Shown here in pieces: positions 1 to 11,805 of a stretch of DNA of 64,000 nucleotides. Both the position numbers and the translations under genes were made by a program. Numbering within the stretch: position 1 is the first letter of the stretch; every line of letters starts with the position of its first letter. The stretch comes from Luidia sarsii (lineage: Eukaryota > Echinodermata > Asteroidea > Paxillosida > Luidiidae), in assembly GCA_949987565.1 (NCBI GenBank), contig OX465102.1:12106763-12170762 (forward strand), written 5' to 3'. Under the pieces are notes generated by a model that saw only the letters and a list, made by a program, of their open reading frames with translations, had not been told where the DNA came from and did not search any database.

Positions 1-745
1 ATGAATCAAGTTAAAAGGAAAGTCAACAAATAATGAATATATATATGACAATGAACAGAATAAACAGAAATGTACAAGTTTAAACAAGTAAAAGAGTTGT
101 GTTTTAAATCAAGGAGGTTTTTGGGGTTTTAGGTGAAAGAAGAAGAAGAAGAAGAAGAAGAAGAAGACTCGTGTCGACCTTTCAAATGTAAACTTTTTTT
201 CAAATAAAAAACAAAAACAGTTCACAATTACTCAATTATATACAAGAACAAATGAATAAAACATAAAAAAATATCTTTGCACTGAAGGGCACACAGGATA
301 AGAGATGAAAAATATATCCGTCTTCTCTGCACCATCCGCATATGCGTGGCATATCGGGGTTGAAGTGATGGAGGACTGGAAGAGATAGTTGTGAAGGAGT
401 CTAAATTGACAATTGTAAAGGAGTCTGAATTGACAATTGTGATGGAGTCTAAATTGAACGTCTCATTCCTTTTTAGAAGCTCGGAGTTTGTATTATTGAG
501 TCCAGGGATAGAAGAAGAGGAAGAAGAAGACTTTTTTTGACTTTTCAAATGCAAATTTATTGCAATCCATTTGACATGAATCAACATACATGGAAATAAA
601 TAATGAATATACATAATGAATATACATGACAATGAACAGAATAAACAGAAATATACAAGTTTAAACCAGTAAAAGAGTTGTGTTTGAAACTAAGGAGGTT
701 TGGGGGTTTTAGCTGAACACAGAGGTATTACACCATTTCTCGCAA
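1..745. repeat. Two copies of a GAA-associated dispersed repeat
   Basis: Positions 1-135 and about 575-710 are the same sequence with modest divergence. Both contain AATGAATATA, a GACAATGAACAGAATAAACA block, a TACAAGTTTAAAC block, AAAGAGTTGTGTTT and a G-rich AAGGAGGTTT stretch. Each copy follows a segment with TTTCAAATG(T/C)AAA that itself follows a run of GAA/AAG triplets (136-170 and about 507-533). The layout suggests one element with GAA-rich ends present in tandem. No protein domain is visible; the minus-strand frame at 228-632 is serine- and isoleucine-rich low complexity and is not a gene. Confidence 0.6.
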
Positions 746-934
746 GAGCGAGCTGCTGTCTCCGGCAAAGGTCCCGCACCAAAATTAAATTACATCAGTA
801 GGTAATTATAAATTGCAATAGTAATTATAAATTTTATTATTATGATGATGATTATTATTAATATAATTGTAAATAAAATAAATGATATTTATATGAATAA
901 GATCTCAAAGGAGACAGAGGTAATACACCACGTC

Positions 935-1575
935 TCGCTAAAGAAGAAGAAGAAGAAGAAGAAGAAGAAGAAGAAGAAAATGAAGAAAAAGAAGAAGAAG
1001 AAGAAGACTTTTTTTGGACTTTTCAAAGGAAAACTTTATTTTCCAAATGAAACACAAAATACAGTTGACAAATACATACAAGAACAAATAATATAAAATA
1101 AAAAAAGGGAAAAACAATCATACAATTGGAAAAACAAAAAACACGGTATATTACTAATTGAAAACGAAAACATTCAATGAAAGGGAAAGCAACATTTGAA
1201 TGACTTTGATGAAACAAATGCTTTCAATGATAAACATAATCATTAATCGATGGTAATGACAATAAAAATTGATAAGAGTCACATTCAATGATGTGAAAAA
1301 ATTACGATTCAAATTTAAAAAAACTGATAGGGATAACATTCAATGAAAGAGAAAACATTCAATGATACAGGGAAACACTGTAAGTGTTATAGGGATAACA
1401 TAAAATGAAATAGGTGTGGGATAACATAAAATGAAATAGGTGTGGGATAACATAAAATGAAATAGGTGTGGGATAACATAAAATGAAATAGGTGTGAGAT
1501 AACATAAAATGAAATAGGTGTAACATTAAATGAAGAAGAAGAAAATAAGAAGAAGAAAAAGAGAAAGAAGAAGAG
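935..1575. repeat. GAA-flanked repeat with internal ATTCAATGA motifs
   Basis: A GAA microsatellite (about 942-1010) is followed by ACTTTTCAAAGGAAAACTTTATTTT, then AT-rich sequence with repeated ATTCAATGA(A/T)AGGG motifs (1170-1370), and closes with another purine run (about 1532-1575). The same order occurs at 48.1-48.9 kb, which supports a real dispersed family rather than chance low complexity. No coding capacity was seen. Confidence 0.55.
1393..1522 (+). repeat. 26-bp minisatellite, five units
   Basis: The unit GGATAACATAAAATGAAATA plus GGTGTG repeats head to tail from 1393. Four units are almost identical and the last drifts at its end. It lies inside the GAA-flanked element, so it is probably a local expansion of that element's AT-rich body. 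Confidence 0.9.
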
Positions 1576-2350
1576 GAAAGCTTTATCTTAAGGTCAGATC
1601 CCGCTCTTGGCCGGCGTGTCAAATCTGAAGTCCGACTGTTATTTCTTCAGCAAGTCGTATAGGCTCCCCCACTACCGGTCACACAGCTCTCCGATCGATT
1701 TCCAAGGACGGACATCCCCAGCCACCGCGCACCTGCATAAAGAGAAGATGATATACTTATTTCTCCTTGTACAACAAAAAGGAAAGGGCACAGTCTAAAA
1801 TTAGCGCGTGGCCCTTACAAAGGCCACCAATGAAGTCTCGCGGTGCATTTTAATTTGCAGATGTCTCCCCTCAAGCATCACCCGTTGTGTCCTCTGACAT
1901 TCACACTCCACTTGTGGCGATGCTAAAGTGGACAATTGCCGACCGATCCCGTCCACTGTAAAAGGCCGCCGCAATGTTGATGAAATTGAAAGAGCGCTGC
2001 ATGGCTAATGTTTAGCTAGGGAAAAGACGTCGTCGGCTTGCAAAAACATGGAAACGGGGAAAAACACATGGATTCGGATAAAAAAGATTATTGGAGGGGG
2101 GCTGTGCAAATATCAAATGTACAAATATCCTGCGTGGTTTTAGTAAAGAAGACCCTGGATGCTTTTGACAGTTCCACATTTTTAACAGGCAGTCATTTGA
2201 GAGGGTGCTGACATTTGTGGGCCCATCTGTCCGCAAACAGGACACCGCGATACTCGGTACAGATTAGTCCTCCAAATCGTATCCAATGACAGCATTGTTA
2301 GCCCTCTCCAATTCACGGGCGCCGCCATTTTATTTGGTAAACCAATTGAG
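1576..2350. other. No feature recognised
   Basis: Mixed-composition sequence without a recognisable gene, RNA or transposon end. Short open frames on both strands have no domain and overlap one another. Confidence 0.4.
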
Positions 2351-2377
2351 AAGAGCGTGCGCTTCCATTGGCCAGTT

Positions 2378-2600
2378 GTCTTTCTGTGCTCAGCACGTAG
2401 CTCATGCAGGTCGCCGCACACGGTGAGTTTTTCTTCTCCCCGCGAGTCGAACAAAAAATCAAGCGGGACAGATATCCGTCCCACGGTCTCAAGAGGTGGA
2501 AAACCCACTGACATTTTGACAGCACACTGTCAGGCACGTGCTGAGGTAATGGTCTCTAGATATTGGTTTTTGCTCAGCAGATAGCTCACGTGGGCCGCCG
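2378..2600 (+). repeat. Dispersed repeat related to the 6.6-6.85 kb inverted element
   Basis: CTCAGCACGTAGCTC, CGCACACGGTGAGTTTT and GGACAGATA blocks followed by CACGGTCTCAAGAGG appear in the same order, reverse-complemented, at 6600-6720. The second copy shows this is a mobile or duplicated segment. A CTCAGCAGATAGCTC motif at its right end also occurs reverse-complemented near 15,045. No coding capacity is apparent. Confidence 0.5.
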
Positions 2601-3450
2601 GTGCCCTAAAGCGAGTGAATTTGCCCGAGGCTCCCTGAAATCTCCATCGACTGGACTGGTGATATTGTGGGAAACTGGTATGTTACAGTGCGACGACTCG
2701 TAACGAGTCTAGGAAAACCAACGCAACTTTCCCTCTAATAACGTTATAACTTTTTGTTCGGAGCACATCGCAATTCAGTGTGAACATTGGGTTCATGGGC
2801 AATGAAAATAGATCGTAAGATAATATTCTTAGAATTAATAACTTTCCAAAAGAGCGATAAAATGCCTGTAGAAGTTCATTTGTGTTTAAATCAGAGATTA
2901 AGTTTTTATAATTTCGCCTTGGGGAGTATTTAGAGAGAAAGGTTGAACAGCGCATGAATAGTGAAACGGGCAAATAGGCTGGGACGCGCAGCTTTCGCGG
3001 TCACATGGAATCTGTCCGTTGGTAGACAGAGATGCATACTCATGGCTAAACATCCCTGATTTAAGGGAAACTTTCTCCGGAGCTTGCGGTGAGTGTCCCA
3101 ATCTGTTCCCTAACTTGCTACGTGCATACATAATTATGACATCTGGGGCTGTCTCTGAGTACTAATTTGCTCGGGTTTTTGGAAGCGGAGATGCCGGATT
3201 TGTACGACAAAATTGTCGATGCACTCTGCCGAAATTAATGCACACTGTGCTATACGATGTACATGTAGAGTGCTATAACATCTTTATGCGCATACGTGTG
3301 GTATTATGTGCACATACATATTGCGTACACGTACACATGTGTCACGCAGGCCTGTTGTAGGCTGAGTATGCGTTATCTCGCTGTGCATGTATCTATATTT
3401 AGCTTTTCCGCCGCGTAGCGGACAAGCTATTGTTCTTGTTCTGATTTTTT
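2601..3450. other. No feature recognised
   Basis: AT-rich sequence with palindromic GTACATGTA-type words near 3260-3340. No gene, domain or repeat boundary could be supported. Confidence 0.4.
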
Positions 3451-3455
3451 TTTTG

Positions 3456-3483
3456 TCTTCTTCTTCTTCTTCTTCTTCTTTTT
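3456..3483 (+). repeat. CTT microsatellite
   Basis: A run of about nine CTT triplets preceded by a T tract. It is the complement of the GAA runs elsewhere in the window. Confidence 0.9.
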
Positions 3484-3489
3484 CTGGTC

Positions 3490-4185
3490 GGAATAATCCC
3501 ATAGACTTTGTACAGGGTTTTTCTCCACGGCACTTTTGCCATTGAACACACTTGGATTTTTTTCAAACTTGGCAAATGCATAGAGCCTATGTTGAGCTAG
3601 TGCACAGTTGTCATAAAATTGTCATGACGTCATCATGTGTCACGTGACAGTGCTTTAAAGTGGCAAATTTCAAACTCCATTTTAAGCAAAAATGCAATTT
3701 TGTTTGGTTTCAATTTTGCAGTGTATCTAAGTTGGGAAAAGGTGTATCCAAAAATTGCCCTCATTTGTTCGTGATGTCATCTCATGAATATTAATGAGGT
3801 CATAAACTTTTAAGATTTTAACATTCAATTGAGCATATTTGGCCAACAGAGCAAGATTTTTCTCCTTTGGGGATGTAGTTTAGAAACACCCTCCGGGGCC
3901 AAAATGCCATGACGCAATCGTGACGTCATCAAAATGCATGTTTTTAAAACGCATATTTGTCAAAGGTCAATCGTCTCGAAATTTGGTGGGTATTTAGCTA
4001 TTGGGCTAGACATTCTAAATCCTGAGTTTGGAAGCAATTTACCATTGTTCAGAATTATTATGATTTTTTGAAAAAATATAATGATGTCCCATACACTTTG
4101 TGCACAAAATATGCACGTGCGTTTTGGGTGAGGAATGGAGGTTACGGGTTCGAATCCCGTTGATGTCAATTTTTTTTTCATCAAT
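3490..4185 (+). repeat. AT-rich dispersed element ending in a tRNA-like T arm
   Basis: Sequence rich in TGACGTCATC-type words leads into a perfect T-arm-like hairpin at about 4147-4165 (ACGGG, loop TTCGAAT, CCCGT). This contains a consensus pol III B box, GGTTCGAATCC. A run of T follows at about 4171-4180, as a pol III stop would. No convincing A box or cloverleaf lies upstream, so I read it as the remains of a tRNA-derived SINE rather than a tRNA gene. A near-repeat of 'ATCCCATAGACTTTGTACA' at 3496 and 4086 brackets the segment. Confidence 0.45.
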
Positions 4186-5600
4186 TTGTTTTTTTTTTAA
4201 AGAGAACCAGATGCGGAAAAGCGTTATGATCTGTTTTGCAAACAGACATAAATCTCTAGTTGTTATGTCTTTTTGTTTATTATCTTGCAGACAACATGAT
4301 AGCTGCACGATCAGGGATTTCTGTAGGGGATCAATTCTAATAGCATGTCATACATTAGTGGATCATCTGCTCCAGCATGTCCAGTGATGGGCCTACAATA
4401 AATGATTAGTGGGGTGATCCAGTGACCCAACATGTTGTGATCTTCGTTCGATTTCTTTGTCCCCGACGAGTCCACCCCTCACACTGACACACGCCGTTCC
4501 AAAAAAACATTGAGACTGAACTCCCCCCTAGTCGTGGCATCGCGACAACCCCAGGACGGGATCATCACAATATGAAATGACAGTTGGCCGTTCAGAAAAA
4601 AAACAGACTGTGTGTTATTTGGAATGTTTAATTAGCATAGTCTTGATCATTTTTAAGTTTCCCCATGTGCCTACACATATCCAATTGGGTCTTATTCAGT
4701 AATCTAACTTGGGCTTACTTTTACATGGTGTTTTAAGTAACTTGTGGTTACATACATTTTTCTAAAAGATACCTTTCATTTTGTCCTCATGTAAGTGTGA
4801 TTGTTTTATGCCATCTGCAAAGTCTTATATTAAGTCTCTGTTTTAAGCGTTATGCAATGTTTACGTAATAGAAGATCATCGGTTATAACATTTCCAGAAT
4901 GGACAGATCTCAACGACTTCGATACGAGACCCGAGCGAGGACGGACTGGCAGAGTTGAATGATCCCTGCCGGAGAGACAAGGCTTCGTCCACACGCCTTG
5001 ACACAGACCCCTTTTTTTACTGTAGAGCTATCGGCTGAAGCTAAAGCCATTGCGAAACCGAGAAAGCCATCACTACCAGATGAGTCACAACCAATCACTA
5101 TCAGTAGCACCAAGCCTTCTCTACCGATCCAGACATCCAGAGGCCGACGATTAAATTGAAACATTATTTTGAAGGACTTCGGTAGACCATTGAAAACAAA
5201 GTTGTTGCCGACAGAATATTCCCTTTGTTTTTGTCTTTTTTGTTTTTTTCTTTGCTCAAAGGTGCTCTCATGAGGGCGCTCTTCTTTAATTACATACATT
5301 CTCTAGTTTAGGCTTACCAGGATTAACCACCGTCCGTTTGACACAGTTCTGTTTACCCCTCATAAAGTCACCTTCGTGTCATATAAATTCTCGGACAAAT
5401 CAGCCAAAGTGAGTTTATTGCTCTTTGTTTTAACCAGCCTAAACCTTTATAGCTTATTTTGGACAGTAATTTCAGACGAAATTCTCCTTAGTAATAGTGT
5501 TGGTGATTATTGTAGTTGAAAATTGTTCCCGATGACTTGCTTTGGACATGTTTAGACTAATGTTTCATATAGTATACTCATGACATCCTTTATTTGTTTG
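4186..5600. other. No gene recognised; short open frame 4959-5159
   Basis: Mostly featureless. The plus frame 4959-5159 (66 residues, ends SRGRRLN) is proline- and serine-rich and could be the tail of a decayed LTR-retrotransposon polyprotein, but there is no integrase or reverse transcriptase motif to support that. The overlapping minus frame 4910-5299 has no domain. Confidence 0.25.
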
Positions 5601-5623
5601 TTTCCTTATAAAGTTGAACCACA

Positions 5624-5697
5624 GGCCACAAGCCACAAGTCACAAGCCACAAGCCACAAGCCACAAGCCACAAGCAACAAGCCAAAAGCCACAAGGT
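5624..5697 (+). repeat. CCACAAG 7-bp tandem repeat
   Basis: About ten tandem copies of CCACAAG with point variants (TCACAAG, CAACAAG, CCAAAAG). Confidence 0.9.
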
Positions 5698-5699
5698 AG

Positions 5700-6595
5700 A
5701 AGGCACAAGCACTATCGCTACCACAATCACAACCACACGTACTCATGTGGTCAACACATACAGGACACTCTGTAAAGACACTCACAACTTGTCAAGAGAC
5801 ATATTAAACTGAAGTCACCCCTCTGCAGTCAACAATGTGTGTCTCTTTTGGCTGAACCTTTTTGTGAAACTTGACAGTCTGTAGCGCAATAGGCTACAAA
5901 AGTGGTGCATGAATTGTCCAGCTTGCAGCAAATGAATATCACGACCTTAAAGACATTTGCATCAATTGGTAAAACAGTGGATTGGAAGGGGTGCAGTAGT
6001 CAACCCCATGTATAATTCGTAAGGCCCTTTGTTGTGAAATAAGAATTTGATTCAATGGACATACACCTTGTTTTCCCCACGTCAATATGAAATTATGTGG
6101 CACTACCAGTGCTTGACCGCATATCTTATAAAATTGTCAGAGGAAAAACACATTTCATTTTGATTTAAAAACTCCTATTTTTCTGTACATTAACTTACAC
6201 AGTTTATTTACATGATGATTGCAAGCCCACGCGAACATTGACAAGATCACCCCGATCTACGGATCCTCTCTTGACCTATATTCTGAAGGAAAGAGCAAGG
6301 TCGGGGGGGGGGGGCTAATTTCCCAGGGACCTCGGGGAGAGGGTCACCCAATTATTTCCGTGTTGCTGCTTTGTTGTTGCCTGGAAGTGAGGCCGAGAGA
6401 TATATTTGCACTGGGACAAACGAGCTGATTTAGAGGGGGCTATAATGGGACCAAGGGGACCAGACCATAGAGTGGAAGAAGCGCACAGGAAGGAGATCAG
6501 CATACATACAATGTACACTGATAGTTCTGTATAAAGCAGTTGCACACATGAGAGCTAAATAATGATCAGCTTAAACAAAATCTCGAGACATGCAG
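5700..6595. other. No feature recognised
   Basis: No gene or repeat boundary recognised. A run of ten or more G lies at 6303-6313. Confidence 0.4.
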
Positions 6596-6856
6596 CTCAG
6601 CACGTGGACCACCTTGTGCGGTCAAACTGCTCAAATGTCTGCCTCTCGATGCCGTGAGATCAGTATCTGTCCTACAAAATAAAACTCACCGTGTGCGACG
6701 ATTTGAGTTACATGCTGAGTTAAAAAAACCCAAGTAACTGTCTAATGAAAGTCATCGCCCTGTTCACGTGGTTACCAAAATCAAATATGACAGATTGGTC
6801 TTCACGGCCTCGAGAGGCAGGACCTTCGCCAAAAGTTGACCGCACACGTGAGCGAT
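6596..6856. mobile_element. Hairpin-type inverted-repeat element (MITE-like)
   Basis: TGTGCGGTCAA (6615) is matched by TTGACCGCACA (ending 6846). TGCCTCTCGA then GCCGTGA on the left match TCACGGC then CGAGAGGCA on the right. CACGTG lies outside both arms. The arms are interrupted by small gaps, so the element is old. It has no open frame and a diverged relative sits at 2378-2520. Confidence 0.6.
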
Positions 6857-7074
6857 TATACGTGCGGATCTAATGCTCTCAAGAGACGAGAGAGACTCAG
6901 GCTTTAGAGGACATGTATGGCGAAGCTATAAGCTCACCTTATACAGTACCCTGCAACTGCAAGCACAAAATATATGAAGCAGAATAACATAATGCTCTCC
7001 ATAGACAAATTGTAAGACTCATTTGAAGAGGCCGAAAATATTATAGTGAAGCAGTATCTATATCATGTATCATC

Positions 7075-7163
7075 TCACAACAATAACAACAACAACCACC
7101 ATAACAACAACCACCACCACAACAACCACCACCACCACCACCACCACCACCACCACCACCACC

Positions 7164-7232
<69 letters not shown>

Positions 7233-7252
7233 CCAACAACAACAACAACAGC

Positions 7253-7284
<32 letters not shown>

Positions 7285-7380
7285 CCACAACAACCACCAC
7301 AACCACCACAACAACAACAACAACAACCACAACCACAACAACAACAACGACAAAAACAACAACAACAGCAACTACAGCAA

Positions 7381-7427
<47 letters not shown>

Positions 7428-7440
7428 ACAACAGCAACAT

Positions 7441-7505
<65 letters not shown>

Positions 7506-7538
7506 ACAACAACCACAACAACCACAACAACCACAACC

Positions 7539-7602
<64 letters not shown>

Positions 7603-7815
7603 CCCCTACCACAACAACAACCACAACCACAACCACAACCACAACCCCTACCACAACCACAACCACAACCACAACCTTAACCACAACCACAACCACATCA
7701 ATATCAACAACAACACCAACAACAGCAGCAACAACACCAACAACACCAACAAAACAGCAACAACAACAACAGCAGCGACGACGACGACGACGAAGACGAC
7801 GACGACGACATTACC
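7075..7815 (+). repeat. CAA-based compound microsatellite, about 740 bp
   Basis: Triplets are nearly all CAN. They occur in blocks: mixed CCA/ACA to 7165, pure CAA to 7245, mixed CAA/CCA to 7370, CAGCAA to 7505, CAA/CCA to 7675, then CAA/CAG, ending in a short CGA run (about 7775-7810). All three plus frames and the minus frames stay open for hundreds of codons, giving poly-Asn, poly-Thr, poly-Gln or poly-Val. This is the signature of a microsatellite, not a protein. No flanking coding sequence continues any frame. Confidence 0.95.
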
Positions 7816-8616
7816 TTTTGGGCCTAATTTCTTATATAGAGCTCCTTAATGGTGAAAATGTGCTAAGCAATATATTTTCTTCCCTGGTTAAAACAAGATT
7901 GCCAACCGTAAATTTGGACAACATAACCTAGCCTCAGCTCCTCGCCCGCAATAACTGAGGCCAACAATGCTCAAGTACAGTACAGCCTACAGGGAGAAAC
8001 GTGACAGTAGACCACGAACGATGCTCGCCAGACCAATTCAAGTCTCACCCGGTTCTGGTGGGTTGGAATTGTTGGGAGAGACACCCCGTCTGCAAAGTGA
8101 GCGTGGTCCTCATTCACGGTAACGGAGGACAGTTGCCGGCCGGGGTTCACTGACCGCAAGATGAGGAGTGACCAAGGTCGCGCACCGTTCCCCGTGTGCT
8201 TGGGGAAGAAACGCCCTACGCCCACAGAAACAGAGGAAAGATGAGATGTTTGTTGTGGGAGCGAGACAAGCTCCCGAGAAAATATAAGATGTTATCTTAG
8301 TCCAACCATAAACGAGTGGAGAGAAGCAGGGTGCTTGATGCTTTGTTCGCGGTTCTGCCACGAATCTGAACAAAACACCAATCTCTTGCCAGTGTTCGTT
8401 TCCTTCGTAACTTCCACTTGGGTTTGTTAAACAATCTGCACCCACTTAGTGCGATCCCACGCGTTTCTCTTCATCTGAATGGAAATGAGGGGAGTGGGGG
8501 TGGGTGATCATTCAAAATGTAAACAACAGTTGGTGGTTAAATGCTTTTGACAAGAGCCCATATCTCAGCTATAAGGGAAGAGAGCTGGGTCGCCACATGA
8601 GTGCGGGCCCCGGGCT
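7816..8616. other. No feature recognised
   Basis: Ordinary mixed sequence with no supported gene, repeat boundary or RNA. Confidence 0.4.
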
Positions 8617-8617
8617 G

Positions 8618-8760
8618 GATTTCACAAAGCCTTACGATGCATCATAACTCAACTTACGATGGATAACCCATCGTAAGTTGTGATAGGCCGTATGGTTTCT
8701 GTGCGTCGCTAATCGCCTTGTGATTGATCTTAAGTTGCGACGAGTTTGGTGAAATCGACC
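8618..8760. repeat. Short repeat with perfect hairpin
   Basis: CAACTTACGATGG and CCATCGTAAGTTG form a 13-bp stem with a four-base loop at 8650-8679. The surroundings (ATTTCACAAAGCCTTACGA ... GGTGAAATCGACCCC) look like the inverted ends of a small element. A related CTTACGACGCGTCGCAGACT segment lies at 58,613. Confidence 0.5.
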
Positions 8761-9050
8761 CCTGGATGGATAGGTCGGATTGTAGAGCACATGTACGTCT
8801 ATAGCTAACCTGAATCTTCGGTTCATGTGAACGTGAAATTGAATTGTCTTTGATTTCAAAATATAAAAAAACAAAGTGATACTATGCCTAGACAAATACA
8901 GACTCGGGTTGGGAGAGTAAGATCATTATTTTCGATTATCCTTTGCTATTTTAGCCAGTGACCCTGAAACGTGTACAAGGGGGTGTGTGCAGAAAATTGT
9001 GAGACTTTGGATAAGGTTTGGTAGTGGCAGTTGGAAAGTTTGCATTACAA
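8761..9050. other. No feature recognised
   Basis: No supported feature. Confidence 0.35.
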
Positions 9051-9052
9051 AG

Positions 9053-9200
9053 TAGGAGGTTTGCGGTGATACTATGCATGTCGTCTATTAAGAGACGGAA
9101 TATGGCTATGAAACGAACCGGGAAGTCCGTCTCTTTTCAGTGCCATACTCCTAATATACGAAATGAGTATAAGTCCGGTTCAGTCCGTATCACCTAAAAA
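9053..9200 (+). repeat. Fragment matching the Penelope-like 3' tail at 60.3 kb
   Basis: AGGTTTGCGGTGATACTATG, TTAAGAGAC and GGAATATGGCTATGAAACGAACC align with the sequence at 60,300-60,365, between the two Penelope-like ends. It is followed by imperfect inverted words (AAGTCCGTCTCTTTTCAG). No coding part is attached. Confidence 0.5.
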
Positions 9201-9852
9201 TGTCCATACCATTAATGCAACATCTTCCACATTGACATATTTTACGATTTTGAAAGCTCAGCCGAGTCTGTCTGATACATCCCCTCGTCCTCGATCCCTC
9301 CTTTGCTCGGACATGTTAGCACAATGAGTGGCCGAGCCTTACAGAGTATGGTTAGAACTAACCGGTTTGCCCTTGGCGTGTCCCTTCAGCCACCAAGGGG
9401 TTGGGGATATACCAATCACGCGTCACAAGTCAAAGTTCGAGTAAGGATTGCCTTTGCAACGGGGCCCTCCGAACCCGGGCATCACTATTGTCCACATTCT
9501 AAACAAAGACTCTTTTCAGCTTAGAACAAAGCAATATGAATCAGTACAAAGACCCTTTTTGACGCAAGTTGCCACATGAATTGCAAGATTAGCAGCAGTA
9601 ATTGTGCAATTGTGGGACTTTTACTGTGGAGGATCAAGGGATACCGCGCTGCAGCTGCGGCCTTCTACATTGTCCACTCCTATCAGTATAGTTGGTCGTT
9701 TCTCCGTGCCGAGAGGGCGATCTGTATACTCGCTGAGGTTGCAGAGCAACCATTGAACACTGTATGTAAAACAACACTCATCTTCGAAGTCAGGTATTCC
9801 ACACCCAACATTTATCGGGTCTTGTAAATATAGGGTCTACTCCTAAATTTGT
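9201..9852. other. No feature recognised
   Basis: Short domain-less frames at 9303-9524 and 9576-9827 were considered and not supported as genes. Confidence 0.35.
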
Positions 9853-9855
9853 ATA

Positions 9856-10305
9856 TGTGACCCGGCACAGCGACATGAGGAATATCCCATCAAAACACTT
9901 TTCGAGTAAACAACGCCTGAAGTCAAAGTATCTTCTCAATTCGATAACAATTTTTTTTTTTTTTTTGTACTTTCGGAAAGTTAATGTAAATATATATTGG
10001 AGGATATTATGACCAAAGGATTTTTCCGAAATCCGTCTCTAAAATAATGTTTGTGTACTGTTTTCATGAAAATGTAAAGTTCCTGCCTTTTTGAATGGCC
10101 GCTTTCGAGGAGTTAGAAAGGCGCTGCTATATTGTGTCTGGTACCAAATGAACGAGCGAAGTCCCCTTGTACTATTTACAAAAAAGTTCACACGGAAATA
10201 ATTTTGATATCATTTGAAAGCTAATGGTATCCTCTTTCACATCATTAGAAATTCTCAAAATCTCAAATGTGGGGGTTATTCTTCATTATGCTGTGTCGGG
10301 TCACA
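9856..10305. mobile_element. TA-flanked MITE with TGTGACCCG termini
   Basis: The left end reads TA-TGTGACCCGGCACAGC and the right end GCTGTGTCGGGTCACA-TA. These are inverted termini (16 of 17 matched) flanked by TA, the target-site duplication typical of Tc1/mariner-type transposition. The element is 450 bp long with no transposase frame, so it is a non-autonomous copy. The short frames that cross its right end are not genes. Confidence 0.8.
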
Positions 10306-10307
10306 TA

Positions 10308-10775
10308 TTGGACCTTCATTTATTCTATTCAATGTTACTGTCCTTAGCCCATTATATGTTTTACTAATTACCCCAGGAGAAAATCTCCAAAATGTGTAGC
10401 CGTCCAAGCCGTATTTTTCTACAATGATTTTTGTACAGTCCCATTTAAAGCCATGATAAGTTCCAAATAACATACGAAACTGAACAGTGAACCCCAAGGT
10501 TGTTAAGCTGCACTTAATTATACTACAATAATAATATTCTATCAATTGATTTGCCTCTAAAGACCCCTTCCTAAAAAAAAAGAGTCTTGGTCAACATTTT
10601 ATGATAATGAGGTCGGCAAGGCATCTTGGATGAAGTGCCAGGTAGACCCTACAGGCGGGCTGGATTGGGGTCAGCACGTACCGTCGTCTGGACCTAATGG
10701 TCCTTCGGCCGCGCAGCGATATTTTCGCCGCATCACATAAACGCTATTGGCCCATATGTTTATGCACAAACAAAG
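10308..10775. other. No feature recognised
   Basis: No supported feature between two DNA transposon remnants. Confidence 0.35.
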
Positions 10776-10777
10776 TA

Positions 10778-11805
10778 CAATAAACCTCGGCTAAGCCGAC
10801 ATCGTTTTACTCGGCACCTTGCTCAAGTCGGCGGTGTGAACGAAATCCCGATTTCTATAATGCATTTTTTATACAAATTCTGAAGTCTAAATCGAAAAAC
10901 GTAAGTCGTCATCTCGCCCATGTCGGCGCATTTCTAGCGGTCCCTTGACAAAAAACATAGTAAAATCCTTTGTGTAACTCGTCATGAAATCACTTCCGAA
11001 CCATTTTTTTTTTATCCTGGAAAATTTTGATTTTTTTAGGAATTTTGAGGCACAGCTATTTTAGGTCCGTGAGATTATTGAAGAACTCGAACTTCACACA
11101 TTTTATTTTGTGCCTATAGTGCTTGCACACATGGATGGTCCTTCACGTAACACGTTCGGAGGGGTATTTCCCTCCCCAACGTGTCGGCGCGATGCCAATT
11201 GAGCATACCCACGTGAACACGCACGCACGTGCAAACACGTAGTCTTCATTCAAGACGTTGTTGGTTTGGCGAGCCGACCGTGATCTGCAGTGTACTGTAC
11301 ACCTGCGTACGTACTTGCACAGATCCGCACACACATACATGTACAGTACATGTACTTTACATGTGTGCATACGGGTGTTTGCGGATCATTTTGGGTACCG
11401 TATTCATTGTGCCCCCACGTGACGGCCGTTTATAGTGTATCTCAAACAACAACGTCTTGAACCAAGACTAGCAAACATGTTGCTAACAGCTTGCTGTTCG
11501 CTGTGCAAAACTGCATAACGTGTTATCGTGATGAACAATATTTGTTGAAAAATACATGGAAGAGAAGTATAACTGACTGTAATCTAAGTCAAACATGCAA
11601 TGGCAGGAGTGCAACTTATGATAAGTGTATAATATACTAAGTAGGCATGATTGACGACATGCCTACGTTACGTACGTATCCCACATGTATTTACACGTAT
11701 AATGTGTAAGTCGGCAAAATGACGACTTACAGTACATGTCGGCATCGGCGTAAGTCGTCACAAAAATGCCGGTCCCGGTGGTGCCGACTTAGCCGAGGTT
11801 TACTG
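10778..11805. mobile_element. Tigger/pogo-like non-autonomous DNA transposon
   Basis: The left end TA-CAATAAACCTCGGCTAAG and right end CTTAGCCGAGGTTTACTG-TA are inverted termini (about 24 of 26 matched) with TA on both sides. The sequence CAGTAAACCTCGG(C/A)TAAG is the style of end seen in pogo/Tigger transposons. Both ends continue with TCGGC and AAGTCG words characteristic of the sub-terminal repeats of that group. Within about 1,030 bp there is no transposase with a DDE or CENP-B-like DNA-binding domain, so mobility would depend on an enzyme elsewhere. The inner part contains GTACATGTAC palindromes and CACGTG words. Confidence 0.8.

Noticed and set aside
4910..5299. 129-residue minus frame as a protein gene
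   Set aside because: No domain, opposite frame also open, and no transcript signals.
7046..7931. 267- and 288-residue Asn/Thr-rich frames and minus Val/Leu frames
   Set aside because: All frames of a CAN microsatellite are open; no flanking exon or start context.
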